In this document: positions 59,501-63,712 of the stretch, piece after piece
Layout of the letters: every line of letters starts with the position of its first letter
Position numbering within the stretch: the first letter of the stretch is position 1
NCBI GenBank assembly: GCA_918807975.1
Contig: OU964918.1
Coordinates: 34,704,477-34,768,476 of the forward strand
Direction of reading: 5' to 3'
DNA length: 64,000 bases
Origin: Aplidium turbinatum
Lineage: Eukaryota; Chordata; Ascidiacea; Aplousobranchia; Polyclinidae
Made by a program: the position numbers and the translations under genes
Notes under the pieces: model-generated
The model's database searches: none
What the model saw: the letters and a program-made list of their open reading frames with translations, nothing else
Told to the model about the DNA's origin: nothing

Positions 59501-62500
59501 TAGCATGCAGTAGCCTGTACTTTCAAATCACAGGTAGCCTACGTCAGGTAATCGTAAATCCACGATTTCACATTCAAGATGTCAAACTAGAATTCAAGGT
59601 GCTTTGACCAACAACAAAATAAAGGACTTTATGATAGCTGTTTTCCACCAAAATCAAAAGTCTTTTCATATACAGTATAAGAATTTTCAAAGGGTTACAT
59701 CGCTGTGACAGTACAGAAACGTGATCCACAATTAAGCGGGCAATACAGGGGCTGGAAGTTGAAATGATGAAGACTTTGCGATGGAGAGCCGGAGTCATGG
59801 ATTTTAATGAAATCAATAATGAATGGTGTTTCCGTAGAATGCAACACATTTCATGGCTGGCAAAGAAAACAAATAAAGAAATTTTACACCAGGTGAACCA
59901 AACCAGAACTCTGTTAAAAAGTATGAAAACCAGACAATATAAATTTCTCGGTCATATAATAAGAAAGCAAAAAGTGGAGCATCTCTCTTTAACTGGTAAA
60001 ATTTTTAGAAAGCGAGCACCTGTCAGACAAAGACAAACACATTTGAAGCAATTTAACGACAAGGCAGAAACAATCATCCATGCAACATACAATAGGAACA
60101 TTTGGTCTAATTATTCATCTGAGGCCGTCGATGCCTGGTTCAGGCAAGGCAATTGAAGAAGAAGAATGAATACATTTGAGGGTCTTTTAAAACACTTGGA
60201 TGTAACGAAAGTATAGTGTTCAAAACAGGTTGCGATGGTTTGGGCATGTTCACAGAAAGGAAAAGGAGCGTGGGGCAAGACATGGTGATTATAGGCATGA
60301 CCAAAGGACTAGCTTGACCCAGAGTATTGAAATTAGTTCTGTCAGTTGCCACAAAAGGAACCCCTTGCTTACAAAGAAGAATTGTAGGCCTCATTTCATT
60401 CCTCATAATTTGTTTCAGAGATTGGTCTACAATTGCTCAAAATGTACGCCAGTGCTCGTATAAAATCACCGACCTTCACAAGCAACGTTCTTACTACCTT
60501 CGTGTTCAAGCCGAAAACAGCATCGGTAAGAGTGAACCGTTGCAGACCAAGGAAGTGGTTTACATCAAGCAACATGTTGGTAAGACATTGGATTTTCTGG
60601 TATCTTGGCAGCCTATTAGTTTTCTTAAAGCCGATACGTTTGCGTATGTGACGATATTTTCTTACCGCAAGACTTATTTTTATTTTTTATTTCCCACTGC
60701 CTTAGATTGCGTTCATGCTTCTACTTTAGTTGTTAACGTAATGGATGGTACATTTATTTCGAAGCCTGTAATAAACCCAAAGTGACAGGACATTTCAACT
60801 TCTGTAGCAGGGCTGCTCAACTAGCGGACCGCGGTCCGAATTCGAAACGTTTGGGTGTTGATGGTGGACCTCGGGCTTCTAAAAGAAAACCTCATTGCCA
60901 CGTTTAGGCCCAGATTTCTACTGAGAGAAAGAAATTTTTTCTGTGATTACTCTAGTAGCTGGGAGGCAAAGCCCCCCAGACTCCCCAACACTTTTTCAAA
61001 AGTCCTAGTCGAGTAAAATTTTACCTAAGAAAAAAATGGTTCGATACTGGTAGGCTACTGATAGATAAACTTTCGTGGTTATTGTAATATTGGAAACGTG
61101 CCTTTAAACTTCTAATTTATTTGAGAACCTGCCTTTTAAGTTTGTACCTTGTGTTTCGCATTTTGCCTTACGCGTTTTCCATGACCTCTTGATTGGCCGC
61201 TGTTAAATACGCTTTCCTGACAGCGTTGTGCGATTCAAACTCGAGTTCCAACGATAAGTCAATCGTTTTAGTACCGCAGCTATGTGGGCGTTTGCGTTGC
61301 TAGTTTATGTTGAAGTCTGAGTACCGTACATGTTGAGATTCAAATAAAGTTATCTGCTTGTCTATGAGAGTTCATCCGAGATAGTTAGACGTTAAGACTT
61401 CCGCGAAACCTTACAGTTATGTGTAAAATAAGTTATTCATCAGAGAGGTAAAAATATTCAACTTGTCAAACTGGATCTTTGTTAACATTAATTGAGTTAG
61501 CCTGATCTATAGCTTACGTCTATTTCTGAGAACAGCCAGTGCTGTGTTAAGCCCTTTATGGGCCCCGGGGCCAAAACAATTTTGGGCTGCCTAAAGGAAA
61601 AAAATCTATGGTAATATAGTGTATATTTTCACTGAATTGATATGAAAAGGTGGTTTACTTTAATAGACTTTCCAACCAGTTTGGAAAACAACACAACACA
61701 AACATTCAACACAACACAAACAACACAACACAAACAACAAACAACACAACACAAACAACACACAAACAACACAACACAAACAACACAAACAGCTCGGCAG
61801 CCGTGGCCGAGTGGTTAGCGCGTTGGGCTCGTAGTCGAGAGCCTGCATGTTCGACTCCAGCCACCCGCACTTGCTGTTGTTTCTCTGGGCAAGAAACTTT
61901 ACGATAATTGCCTCTACCCAGTGATCGATTTCGAGTAATGGGTAGTACCAAATTTAAGTCATAAGTAGAGTAGACAACCGGAAACAGACATTGTCGTCGG
62001 CTGCAGCGTGGGTCAGGTGTATGTCGGAAGGCGTACACCGATGCATAGCGCTCAAGTCCGCTTTCCCGCAATGCAGGATAAAGATAAACAAACAAACAAA
62101 CAAATTGACCGAACCACACTCTAATCTGAATGAAAGTTTAAAAGATTACGATAAACATGTTGTTACCAAAACATAAAAATCTATTATTTGTGGACCCCTT
62201 GAGATGGTGGGCCCTTGGGCCGGGCCTCCTTTGCCTTCCCCCCCCTTGACACAGCACTGAAAACAGCGATGGGTTATCAAATATTGTAATGGGCACATTT
62301 ATTCATTGTCAATCGACTTTGAAGTAATATGTTTTAGCTTTTCTAAAGTTTGCAAAATGTTGTTTCACCTCATGCAGAAAAAGTGAAGATAGAAGATGTA
62401 CAATTTGATGAAAGAGATCTTAGGCAACCTCCAAAAGTAACGGTTCCTCTGAAACCACGAAGTGTGCCTGAAGGAGTAAAAGTAACTCTGAGTTGCTCTA

Positions 62501-63456
62501 TTTCTGGAAAACCTCATCCTGTGACGAGGTAAGCCCTGCAGGTTTATTGCTATTTTTTTAGCCAGATCCAGTCAGAATGTACAGTAGAAATACTGCTCGT
62601 TAAGATGTTATGGTTTTATTTATTGTCGTTCTACAACAGCTAAGGTCTTTTAGCGACATGGCTCACTTATAATGTTTACGTGTTTACAGCAGGTTACGTT
62701 GTCATCATGTTTATGTTTACTCCGTATAATGTTTAATGTTTACAGCAGTATAATGTTTACATTATAATCCGTATACAATTTACATCCGTATAATGTTTAC
62801 AGCAGGTTTACGTTGTCATCACATTATTACCCAATTTATTCTCACTGCGTTATGCAAGAAACAACACAATCGGAACCGTTTTTAAAGTCTTCGGTTTGAC
62901 CCGAACTGGTATCGATCTCAGATCTACGAGTAGGCTACCAGAGCCGAAGGTGAAACCACTCGGCCACTGAGCTGGTTTAAAACCAAATCGTTCATGCTTT
63001 CACTATGCTACTGTACATAATACTTCAATAAACCGATTTCTTCTACGTTTATTCTCAAGAGACGCTCGTGTAACTTTGATTGAAAGACATGGCTGCATCC
63101 CATACTCGCGTTTTGCACATCAACGTCGCCTGTCTGACTCAGCTAACTTTTCTAGGTGGTGGCCTACACAGAAAATTTTGTTGACGTAGTTTATACGAAT
63201 AAAAAATGTATCGCAACATATTGCACTTAAAAATTCTAAAACTTGTGGACATCGCCCTTACAGACTTTGCAGACAATTGACATTTTTATCCTTCAGTGTA
63301 TTCTTCAAAGCTTTAAAGGCGATATTTTTCTGTTACAGGTGGTATAAAGACGATCGTGAAGTGACAGACGATAATCACTACTACAAAGAAAACGTGATCG
63401 GCTTATGTCGGTTAGTTTTAAGCCAGGCCAAGGTTTCGGATACAGGAGTTTATAAG
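20405..63456 (+). CDS. IGFN1-like: IGFN1-like giant Ig/Fn3 muscle protein, 34 exons, 3' end outside window
   Basis: Thirty-four exons join in frame to 1,668 codons. Order by residue: Ig1 (19-113), three-helix domain (about 145-205), Ig2 (215-302), Ig3 (to 393), Ig4 (to 482), Ig5 (to 573), Ig6 (to 672), Fn3-1 (to 772), Ig7 (781-873), Fn3-2 (to 974), Ig8 (to 1076), Fn3-3 (to 1177), Fn3-4 (to 1278), Fn3-5 (to 1382), Ig9 (to 1480), Fn3-6 (to 1578), Ig10 (from about 1590, incomplete). TADPKDYERICMQHGFYDFR is very close to what I recall of IGFN1, and more loosely of the MyBP-C M-domain helices. The tail order Fn3-Fn3-Ig-Fn3-Ig is that of MyBP-C C6-C10. Known members bind sarcomere proteins at the Z-disc (IGFN1) or myosin thick filament (MyBP-C); the partner here is unknown. 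Most domain borders carry phase-1 introns. Start ATG 20405 follows an in-frame TGA at 20378-20380. MyBP-C or another titin-family paralogue is the alternative; membership of this superfamily is near certain. Confidence 0.9.
22740..22870 (+). mobile_element. SINE family A, 3' fragment
   Basis: Diverged match to the last ~130 bp of the family, ending GCAACGCAGGATAAAGATA. The tRNA head is absent. Confidence 0.6.
24707..25947. mobile_element. hAT-like non-autonomous element
   Basis: A perfect 8-bp duplication cacgcaag flanks it (24699-24706 and 25948-25955). Ends CAAAGATGTCGCTAGC and GACTACGCCCCTG are only loosely inverted. The interior from about 24935 to 25480 matches 31660-32310 inside another element. 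Confidence 0.65.
26210..26358 (+). CDS. IGFN1-like exon 2 (Ig1 B-E strands)
   Basis: It encodes VRLEFQCTIEGVPTPKVVW and continues to CTMAIK. The frame-consistent donor is gtcggt at 26359. The weaker choice gttgac four bases later would break the standard IK-x5-D-x-G-x-Y spacing across the junction. Confidence 0.85.
26473..26634 (+). CDS. IGFN1-like exon 3 (end of Ig1, linker)
   Basis: It encodes SDLGKYKVVATNDFGEV and then NFKTQLKHRYVKI, similar to the DFRKLLKKR linker I recall in IGFN1. It ends in phase 0 at donor gtaagc. An upstream donor gtatgt at 26622 would put exon 4 in a frame with an early stop. Confidence 0.85.
26904..27058 (+). CDS. IGFN1-like exon 4 (three-helix domain)
   Basis: It encodes a charged segment and then EVLEILKTADPKDYERICMQ, the first two helices of the IGFN1/MyBP-C three-helix fold. 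Acceptor cttcacag, donor gtacag, ending phase 2. Confidence 0.9.
27180..27810 (+). mobile_element. Decayed LINE (L2/CR1/jockey-like reverse transcriptase remnant)
   Basis: NKSTGSNGISPYFLR at 27302 matches the K-s-x-G-x-D-G-I motif region of LINE reverse transcriptases. From about 27620 the frame reads KYSGAKIWDNIPVEIRKFSF, the conserved C-terminal tail of this LINE group. Most of the RT, including the catalytic YxDD region, is deleted, and there are several frame breaks. It lies in intron 4. Confidence 0.75.
28195..28359 (+). CDS. IGFN1-like exon 5 (third helix, start of Ig2)
   Basis: It encodes LILRKLEKLKR (third helix) and then LKELRHVTVNDEGTAVFEMH, the A-B strands of Ig2. This closely parallels the IGFN1 order LRHIRVTKDG as I recall it. 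It starts after cattttag, ends phase 2. Confidence 0.9.
28360..29373. other. Intron 5, left part
   Basis: AT-rich intron with overlapping short frames on both strands near 28570-29075. These show no family resemblance and look like chance. Confidence 0.5.
29378..29966. mobile_element. piggyBac-like MITE (TTAA target)
   Basis: CCCTTAGGCGGTTGGG and CCCAACCTTCAAAGGG form inverted ends, flanked by TTAA on both sides (29374-29377 and 29967-29970). CCCTTT-type ends with TTAA duplication are typical of piggyBac. G/C runs sit inside both ends. No transposase. Confidence 0.8.
29997..30169 (+). CDS. IGFN1-like exon 6 (Ig2 C-G strands)
   Basis: It encodes MWFKDGELLPIPGKEKRHEL and NADDAGTYTLDIGG, a full Ig C-to-G half. 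Acceptor ctttcag lies only 26 bp after the end of the piggyBac-like MITE duplication. It ends phase 1. Confidence 0.92.
30814..30997 (+). CDS. IGFN1-like exon 7 (Ig3 first half)
   Basis: It encodes LKNQTGKVRGRCVFECSTT and IQWFRDGKPLHLRGG, with the B-strand Cys and C-strand Trp. Ends phase 2 at gtacga. Confidence 0.92.
31660..32310 (+). repeat. Dispersed repeat shared with 24935-25480
   Basis: Both copies begin GGTCACAGCGGTAAACCAT and run in parallel through AGACGGAAAATTTGTCCAGC-like sequence and a later TGACGTTTGAT block. The copies sit in two elements with different ends, so it may itself be a nested element. Confidence 0.65.
32032..32111. repeat. Tandem repeat of ~22 bp
   Basis: About 3.5 units of CTCAAGTCTGGCTCACACCTG with small differences. 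Confidence 0.7.
32798..33135. repeat. Near-perfect palindrome, 159-bp arms
   Basis: Arms 32798-32956 and 32977-33135 differ at one position by my reading and are separated by 20 bases. The inner arm sequence CGGCAGCCGATTTGTAGCAA also occurs as a single copy at 32605-32624, next to the sequence that forms the loop. Confidence 0.85.
33967..34058 (+). CDS. IGFN1-like exon 8 (Ig3 second half)
   Basis: It encodes KLIISELDLKDSGVYSARLG, the E-F strands with the D-x-G-x-Y motif. Acceptor tttgcag, ends phase 1. Confidence 0.92.
34233..34418. mobile_element. Short MITE, family F, copy 1
   Basis: About 186 bp with inverted ends TGACCATGTTTTGGGTATTC and its diverged reverse. The interior has AGCAGGTTTTAAACACACAC. 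The second copy is at 55101-55282 in another intron of the same gene. Confidence 0.7.
34592..34733 (+). CDS. IGFN1-like exon 9 (Ig4 first half)
   Basis: It encodes APIRFRNRLVNTEVKEKTSA, TFECS and PIWTVNGERV. Starts after gtttttag, ends phase 2 at gtaaag. Confidence 0.92.
35316..35811. mobile_element. hAT-like MITE, family E, copy 1
   Basis: Ends CAGGGATATCTAAAGAAGG and the inverted CTTTTTTAATCCCTG, with related flanking 8-mers accctaca and cccctacc. About 496 bp, no coding capacity. A second copy at 56607-57896 carries a LINE. Confidence 0.75.
35879..36003 (+). CDS. IGFN1-like exon 10 (Ig4 second half)
   Basis: It encodes RYIIKSGDIHSLTIKRVGLA and then VKVSFGETFSSADLHVV. The usual D-x-G-x-Y is replaced by ADNKAVVKV, so this Ig domain is atypical in its F strand. 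Ends phase 1. Confidence 0.88.
36410..36546 (+). CDS. IGFN1-like exon 11 (Ig5 first half)
   Basis: It encodes AKPIKVVSKLHDVKCRVGQP and VEWFKDDKPVK. A second good acceptor 15 bases upstream (exon start 36395) is also in frame and would add AVSVS. Ends phase 0 at gtgggt. Confidence 0.92.
36640..36925 (+). mobile_element. tRNA-derived SINE, family B, copy 4
   Basis: Head GATAGCTTAGTTGCATAGCG, B box GGTTCGACTCTCGGGGTGTG, body, and 3' tail of AACC/AAAC repeats ending near 36935. Plus strand, intron 11. Confidence 0.85.
37934..39227 (-). pseudogene. Transposase-like gene, broken
   Basis: Three reading blocks in order on the minus strand: 39227-38901 (LSKFCTLRPKWCVLAGASGT, HSVCVCLIH), 38913-38728 (ECMFCKCDHCPSS) and 38659-37934 (IAMDFSENYSFHVQNEIQGF, QATVHPVF, then LHTWYLSGELAP). 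RLRVVNDAAERG-like sequence continues below 37934 in another frame. At least two frame changes separate the blocks. The segment expected to hold the middle catalytic residues after SDILVHD appears missing, so this copy is probably inactive. Family assignment is uncertain. Confidence 0.65.
38956..39443. repeat. Inverted duplication inside the transposase-like gene
   Basis: Arms 38956-39125 and 39274-39443 (170 bases each) differ at about four positions and flank a 148-base centre. As a result LYQELKKRQPDMKIGLSKFC is also encoded on the plus strand. Confidence 0.85.
40683..40818 (+). CDS. IGFN1-like exon 12 (Ig5 second half)
   Basis: It encodes YEMTKVKGKYTLKLKSSSVA and DEGIYQFQIRGVRSEATLAC. Acceptor gatttcag, ends phase 1 at gtatga. 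Confidence 0.92.
41237..41351 (+). CDS. IGFN1-like exon 13 (Ig6 first half)
   Basis: It encodes DPPVVDKEFMEKLKKNPLKF and KAKIEVPFTGKMPHS. The K-x-G-x-x-x-x-I-x-V-P-x-x-G motif is shared with Ig7 and Ig8. Ends phase 2 at gtaaga. Confidence 0.92.
41352..42265 (+). other. Intron 13, nothing recognised
   Basis: About 0.9 kb of AT-rich sequence without terminal repeats or coding signal that I can support. Confidence 0.5.
42266..42447 (+). CDS. IGFN1-like exon 14 (Ig6 second half)
   Basis: It encodes SVCWTNGRVTLEERGRFAMS and KVTDAGTYELKIINENGE. Acceptor ctttgcag, donor gttggt (weak but phase-correct), ends phase 1. Confidence 0.9.
42705..43022 (-). mobile_element. tRNA-derived SINE, family B, copy 5
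   Basis: Minus-strand head ATAGCTCAGTTGGTTCATTG, B-box-like GGTTCAGTTTTGGGGTGAG, then the family-B body. Diverged copy in intron 14. Confidence 0.8.
43345..43470 (+). CDS. IGFN1-like exon 15 (Fn3-1 first half)
   Basis: It encodes AKPPAPSGEIAISDIGKDCA, KLSWNPP and VEDYLIEVK, with the Fn3 B-strand Trp. Ends phase 1 at gtcaga. Confidence 0.92.
43738..43934 (+). CDS. IGFN1-like exon 16 (Fn3-1 second half, linker to Ig7)
   Basis: It encodes KWKPLAKVPSSATSYEVKGL, YQFRVKSMNEEGTSEPLES and the linker DEPPVIDPK. Ends phase 0, so the border to Ig7 lacks the phase-1 intron found at most other borders. Confidence 0.93.
44419..44553 (+). CDS. IGFN1-like exon 17 (Ig7 first half)
   Basis: It encodes VIEELEKNPIVVKAGETARI, RVPCKGSPPPSATWHHDGEE. 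Acceptor cttcaag, ends phase 0 at gtgagt. Confidence 0.93.
44629..44660. repeat. Hairpin-repeat half unit, copy 4
   Basis: GACGTTGAATCAATGTAAAAAAGA matches the right arm and tail of the repeats at 2920 and 3334. Here it lies in intron 17. Confidence 0.55.
44836..44990 (+). mobile_element. tRNA-derived SINE, family B, copy 6 (5' half)
   Basis: TATTAGCTCAGTTGGTAATA (A box) and GCTCGACTTTCGGGATATG (B box) start a family-B copy that stops after CTCTCCATTCATTGG and continues into AAAC repeats. Confidence 0.8.
45082..45226 (+). CDS. IGFN1-like exon 18 (Ig7 second half)
   Basis: It encodes NEVVLEIRKCQLSDSGNYEA and RIFNNVGGVVINTKIVVK. Acceptor tttctag, ends phase 1 at gtatca. Confidence 0.93.
45711..45865 (+). 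CDS. IGFN1-like exon 19 (Fn3-2 first half)
   Basis: It encodes KTSIVFDNVTPNEVGMSWSA, PEQDGGSPVEEYIIERS and NKWEK. Acceptor gttttag, ends phase 0 at gtgaag. Confidence 0.93.
46090..46237 (+). CDS. IGFN1-like exon 20 (Fn3-2 second half)
   Basis: It encodes VGECKSDATKFTCKNCQPDM, TYTFRVKALNKQGASEPAIS. Starts after ttgaccag, ends phase 1 at gtgagt. Confidence 0.92.
46428..46580 (+). CDS. IGFN1-like exon 21 (Ig8 first half)
   Basis: It encodes SIDPKLLKELIDHPIRVKAG, LKVPIQGGQPPPTITWVKDG. Ends phase 1 at gtaagc. Confidence 0.93.
46581..47300 (+). other. Intron 21, nothing recognised
   Basis: 0.72 kb without repeats or coding signal that I could identify. Confidence 0.5.
47301..47453 (+). CDS. IGFN1-like exon 22 (Ig8 second half)
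   Basis: It encodes ADGKRIVCNHNDVKNATAIL, SDSGLYKCKIKNEAGEIEV. Acceptor ttctcag, ends phase 1 at gtgagt. Confidence 0.93.
47928..49083. mobile_element. TA-flanked DNA element B nested in the hAT
   Basis: GGGGAAGGTCTAGTTAGTTG and the inverted GGTTTGGTTGGTTGAGCCGG-type right end are flanked by TA. GGCTCAAC repeats occur in both orientations inside, as in element A (9340-10568). No transposase seen. Confidence 0.7.
49150..50198 (+). pseudogene. hAT transposase (ZBED5/FAM200-like), broken
   Basis: The blocks in order are REAFAAKKLSQELHEVLNDV and NFIKTSPLNRHLFSSL (frame from 49154), SRGRVLKRVCNLREEIAIFL to about 49617, then a block ending GFSAMCVVKTEQRNRLDVKA and MRLCLSKITPRFQKL (to 50198). The last block is the hAT C-terminal dimerisation region. 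Two or more frame changes separate the blocks, and the N-terminal part (BED finger) is not seen. Confidence 0.85.
50762..52813. mobile_element. TA-flanked element G ending at the exon 23 acceptor
   Basis: AGACCTTTCCCGCAG and CTGCGGGAAAGGTCT, each followed inward by a matched GAAGCGTGACGTTGAAAACA block, form inverted ends flanked by TA. About 2.05 kb. It holds a SINE (51531-51665) and no transposase that I recognise. Its right end is 18 bp from exon 23. Confidence 0.75.
51531..51665 (+). mobile_element. tRNA-derived SINE, family C, copy 2
   Basis: GCAGCTGCATGGTTGAGTGG (A box) and CATCGGTTCGACACCGCTCC (B box), then GGCTGTGTCTCGGCAAAGAC. Same family as 19945-20105. Confidence 0.75.
52832..52987 (+). 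CDS. IGFN1-like exon 23 (Fn3-3 first half)
   Basis: It encodes DAPEAPKGPIEISEVSAKGV, TLSWSPTQDDGGSPVTHYVV, EKKEEGRKIWSS. Acceptor tacaaccag is poor in pyrimidines. Ends phase 1 at gtaagt. Confidence 0.93.
53401..53585 (+). mobile_element. tRNA-derived SINE, family C, copy 3
   Basis: TGTATGGTCGAGTGGTCAGA (A box) with a decayed B box, ending CACTTATTCTAAATCTTGAC as in copy 1. Diverged. Confidence 0.6.
53695..53841 (+). CDS. IGFN1-like exon 24 (Fn3-3 second half)
   Basis: It encodes NYRAHVPAGKTYEFRVRAVS, EIGESESNVSKAVLVKDPY. Acceptor attttag, ends phase 1 at gtatca. Confidence 0.93.
53868..53932. repeat. Tandem repeat of ~15 bp just after exon 24
   Basis: Three to four units of TTCGTAAAGCAATTC with small differences, beginning about 27 bp into the intron. 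Confidence 0.7.
54240..54316 (+). CDS. IGFN1-like exon 25 (Fn3-4, A-B strands)
   Basis: It encodes DPPSPISGNIEMDSTTNDSI, SICWDK. Phase 1 in, phase 0 out at gtaagt. At 77 bases it is the shortest exon. Confidence 0.9.
54709..54828 (+). CDS. IGFN1-like exon 26 (Fn3-4, C-E strands)
   Basis: It encodes VNSDGGSPVLGYIIEKRKKG, TSTWSRCNNAGNLCTDLKYK. Phase 0 on both sides, so skipping it would keep the frame but destroy the fold. Confidence 0.92.
55101..55282. mobile_element. Short MITE, family F, copy 2
   Basis: Inverted ends TGACCATTTTTTGGGTGTTC and GTGACCACTCAAAAAATGGT, interior as in copy 1 (34233-34418). 182 bp. Confidence 0.75.
55361..55603 (+). CDS. IGFN1-like exon 27 (end of Fn3-4 fused to start of Fn3-5)
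   Basis: It encodes EYEFRVIAVNAAGESDPSRP (end of Fn3-4), DPVAPPGDVSGLELIDS and MTFQWKG (start of Fn3-5). At 243 bases it is the largest exon and the only one covering a domain border without an intron. Phase 0 on both sides. Confidence 0.93.
55837..56011 (+). CDS. IGFN1-like exon 28 (Fn3-5 second half)
   Basis: It encodes EGSDKWIKYNDNHITGTSYT, VRGLEKGGSYSVRMRSVN. Acceptor ttattcag, ends phase 1 at gtaaat. Confidence 0.92.
56161..56261 (+). CDS. IGFN1-like exon 29 (Ig9 first half)
   Basis: It encodes VAPVFKMTSELEAVVRDGFN, INAGGTIRIHVPYH. Ends phase 0 at gtaagc. Confidence 0.92.
56607..57896. mobile_element. hAT-like MITE, family E, copy 2, split by a LINE
   Basis: Ends CAGGAATACGTAAAGAAGG and the inverted CTTTAGATATCCCTG, with flanking 8-mers cttggacc and cttgtgcc (6 of 8). 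The MITE sequence on either side of 56807-57607 aligns continuously with copy 1 (35316-35811). Confidence 0.8.
56807..57607 (+). mobile_element. 5'-truncated LINE, RT C-terminus with zinc knuckle
   Basis: The insertion is bounded by a 12-bp duplication aaagaataattg (56795-56806 and 57608-57619). One frame is open from the truncated end to TAG at 57575-57577 (about 256 codons). It includes LALVHSTAEYCAPVW, typical of the thumb region of jockey/I-group LINE reverse transcriptases, and a C-terminal CECG-x7-H-x4-C motif. The 3' end is a short GAA repeat. It is clearly GC-rich against AT-rich flanks and has no internal stop, so it looks young. The 5' edge has GGCTGGCGG microrepeats. Confidence 0.88.
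57905..58795 (+). other. Intron 29, right part
   Basis: No element identified other than a small (GAT)n run near 58573-58593. Confidence 0.5.
58796..58988 (+). CDS. IGFN1-like exon 30 (Ig9 second half)
   Basis: It encodes ARPRPTILWSKNGHELEESV and HSGMYKVVLKNASGEQSLSV. Acceptor ttttgtag, ends phase 1 at gtaagc. Confidence 0.93.
59155..59287 (+). CDS. IGFN1-like exon 31 (Fn3-6 first half)
   Basis: It encodes DVPSPPKGPLQVIVNENDVV, LRWQPASCDHGDVGYTIQKR. Ends phase 2 at gtattg. Confidence 0.92.
59764..60175 (+). mobile_element. 5'-truncated LINE, RT C-terminal tail
   Basis: The open frame carries RRMQHISWLAKKTNKEILHQ and RQYKFLGHIIRKQKVEHLSL, the conserved tail of a common LINE reverse transcriptase type (LGH-I-R-x-x-x-L-E-x-L). 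It ends with a GAA repeat at about 60159-60170. The left edge and any target duplication were not resolved. Intron 31. Confidence 0.75.
60419..60579 (+). CDS. IGFN1-like exon 32 (Fn3-6 second half)
   Basis: It encodes RDWSTIAQNVRQCSYKITDL, YYLRVQAENSIGKSEPLQTK. Acceptor tgtttcag, ends phase 1 at gtaaga. Confidence 0.93.
61686..61792. repeat. (AACAC/AAAC)n microsatellite
   Basis: Irregular ACAACACAACACAAAC units directly before the SINE head. Confidence 0.8.
61796..62104 (+). mobile_element. tRNA-derived SINE, family A, copy 2 (full length)
   Basis: GGCAGCCGTGGCCGAGTGGT (A box) and CATGTTCGACTCCAGCCACC (B box), a body ending GCAATGCAGGATAAAGATAA, then (ACAAACAA) tail. The head resembles a Ser/Leu-type tRNA. 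Confidence 0.88.
62378..62528 (+). CDS. IGFN1-like exon 33 (linker and Ig10 first half)
   Basis: It encodes EKVKIEDVQFDERDLRQPPK, VTVPLKPRSVPEGVKVTLSC, SISGKPHP. Starts after catgcag, ends phase 2 at gtaagc. Confidence 0.93.
62679..62823. repeat. Local tandem duplication
   Basis: TTTACAGCAGG(T)TTACGTTGTCATCA at the two ends, with several TCCGTATAATGTTTA units between. Confidence 0.6.
62880..62975 (-). mobile_element. tRNA-like SINE fragment, family C, copy 4
   Basis: Minus-strand CAGCTCAGTGGCCGAGTGGT (A box) followed by a decayed B box. Confidence 0.5.
63339..63456 (+). CDS. IGFN1-like exon 34 (Ig10 C-F strands)
   Basis: It encodes RWYKDDREVTDDNHYYKENV, LCRLVLSQAKVSDTGVYK. The best donor is a GC type (AAG|gcaagt at 63457), phase 0. 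No GT donor in the open frame gives a better fit. The last Ig strand and stop codon lie beyond the window. Confidence 0.88.
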
Positions 63457-63662
63457 GCAAGTTTTCTCTTGCAATTTTATACTATTTTGAAAATCCTTTG
63501 CTTGATTTCGAATGGAAAATATTGGCTTTCACATGCATGGTGGTTCACATGCAGATCTTCCGTTTTTTTTTTCGAATACGAAACATTTTAAGCCCAATGA
63601 CTAAAAAGTTAGAAAATAATTGAGCATCACCACATTTCTTACAAAGTATCAGTCTAAACTTG

Positions 63663-63710
63663 TTGGCTGCATAGCTGAGTAGTGAAAGCCCTGGCGCGGC
63701 GTTCTAAAGG
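63663..63710 (+). mobile_element. SINE family C head, copy 5
   Basis: GGCTGCATAGCTGAGTAGTG matches the family-C head. It is cut off by the CAGGGCCG sequence that begins near 63713. Confidence 0.5.
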
Positions 63711-63712
63711 CA

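Larger units (their letters stand above)
61537..62259. mobile_element. hAT-like element carrying a microsatellite and a SINE
   Basis: Ends CAGTGCTGTGTTAAG and TTGACACAGCACTG with flanking 8-mers agaacagc and aaaacagc (7 of 8). GGGCCC runs lie inside both ends. Confidence 0.8.

Noticed and set aside
60810-60850. CAGGGCTGCTCAACTAGCGG, looks like a hAT left end
   Set aside because: No matching right end or target duplication found.
61796-61870. tRNA-like sequence with good A and B boxes
   Set aside because: Followed by a SINE body, acceptor stem does not close; the same holds for the heads near 19390, 44840 and 51540.
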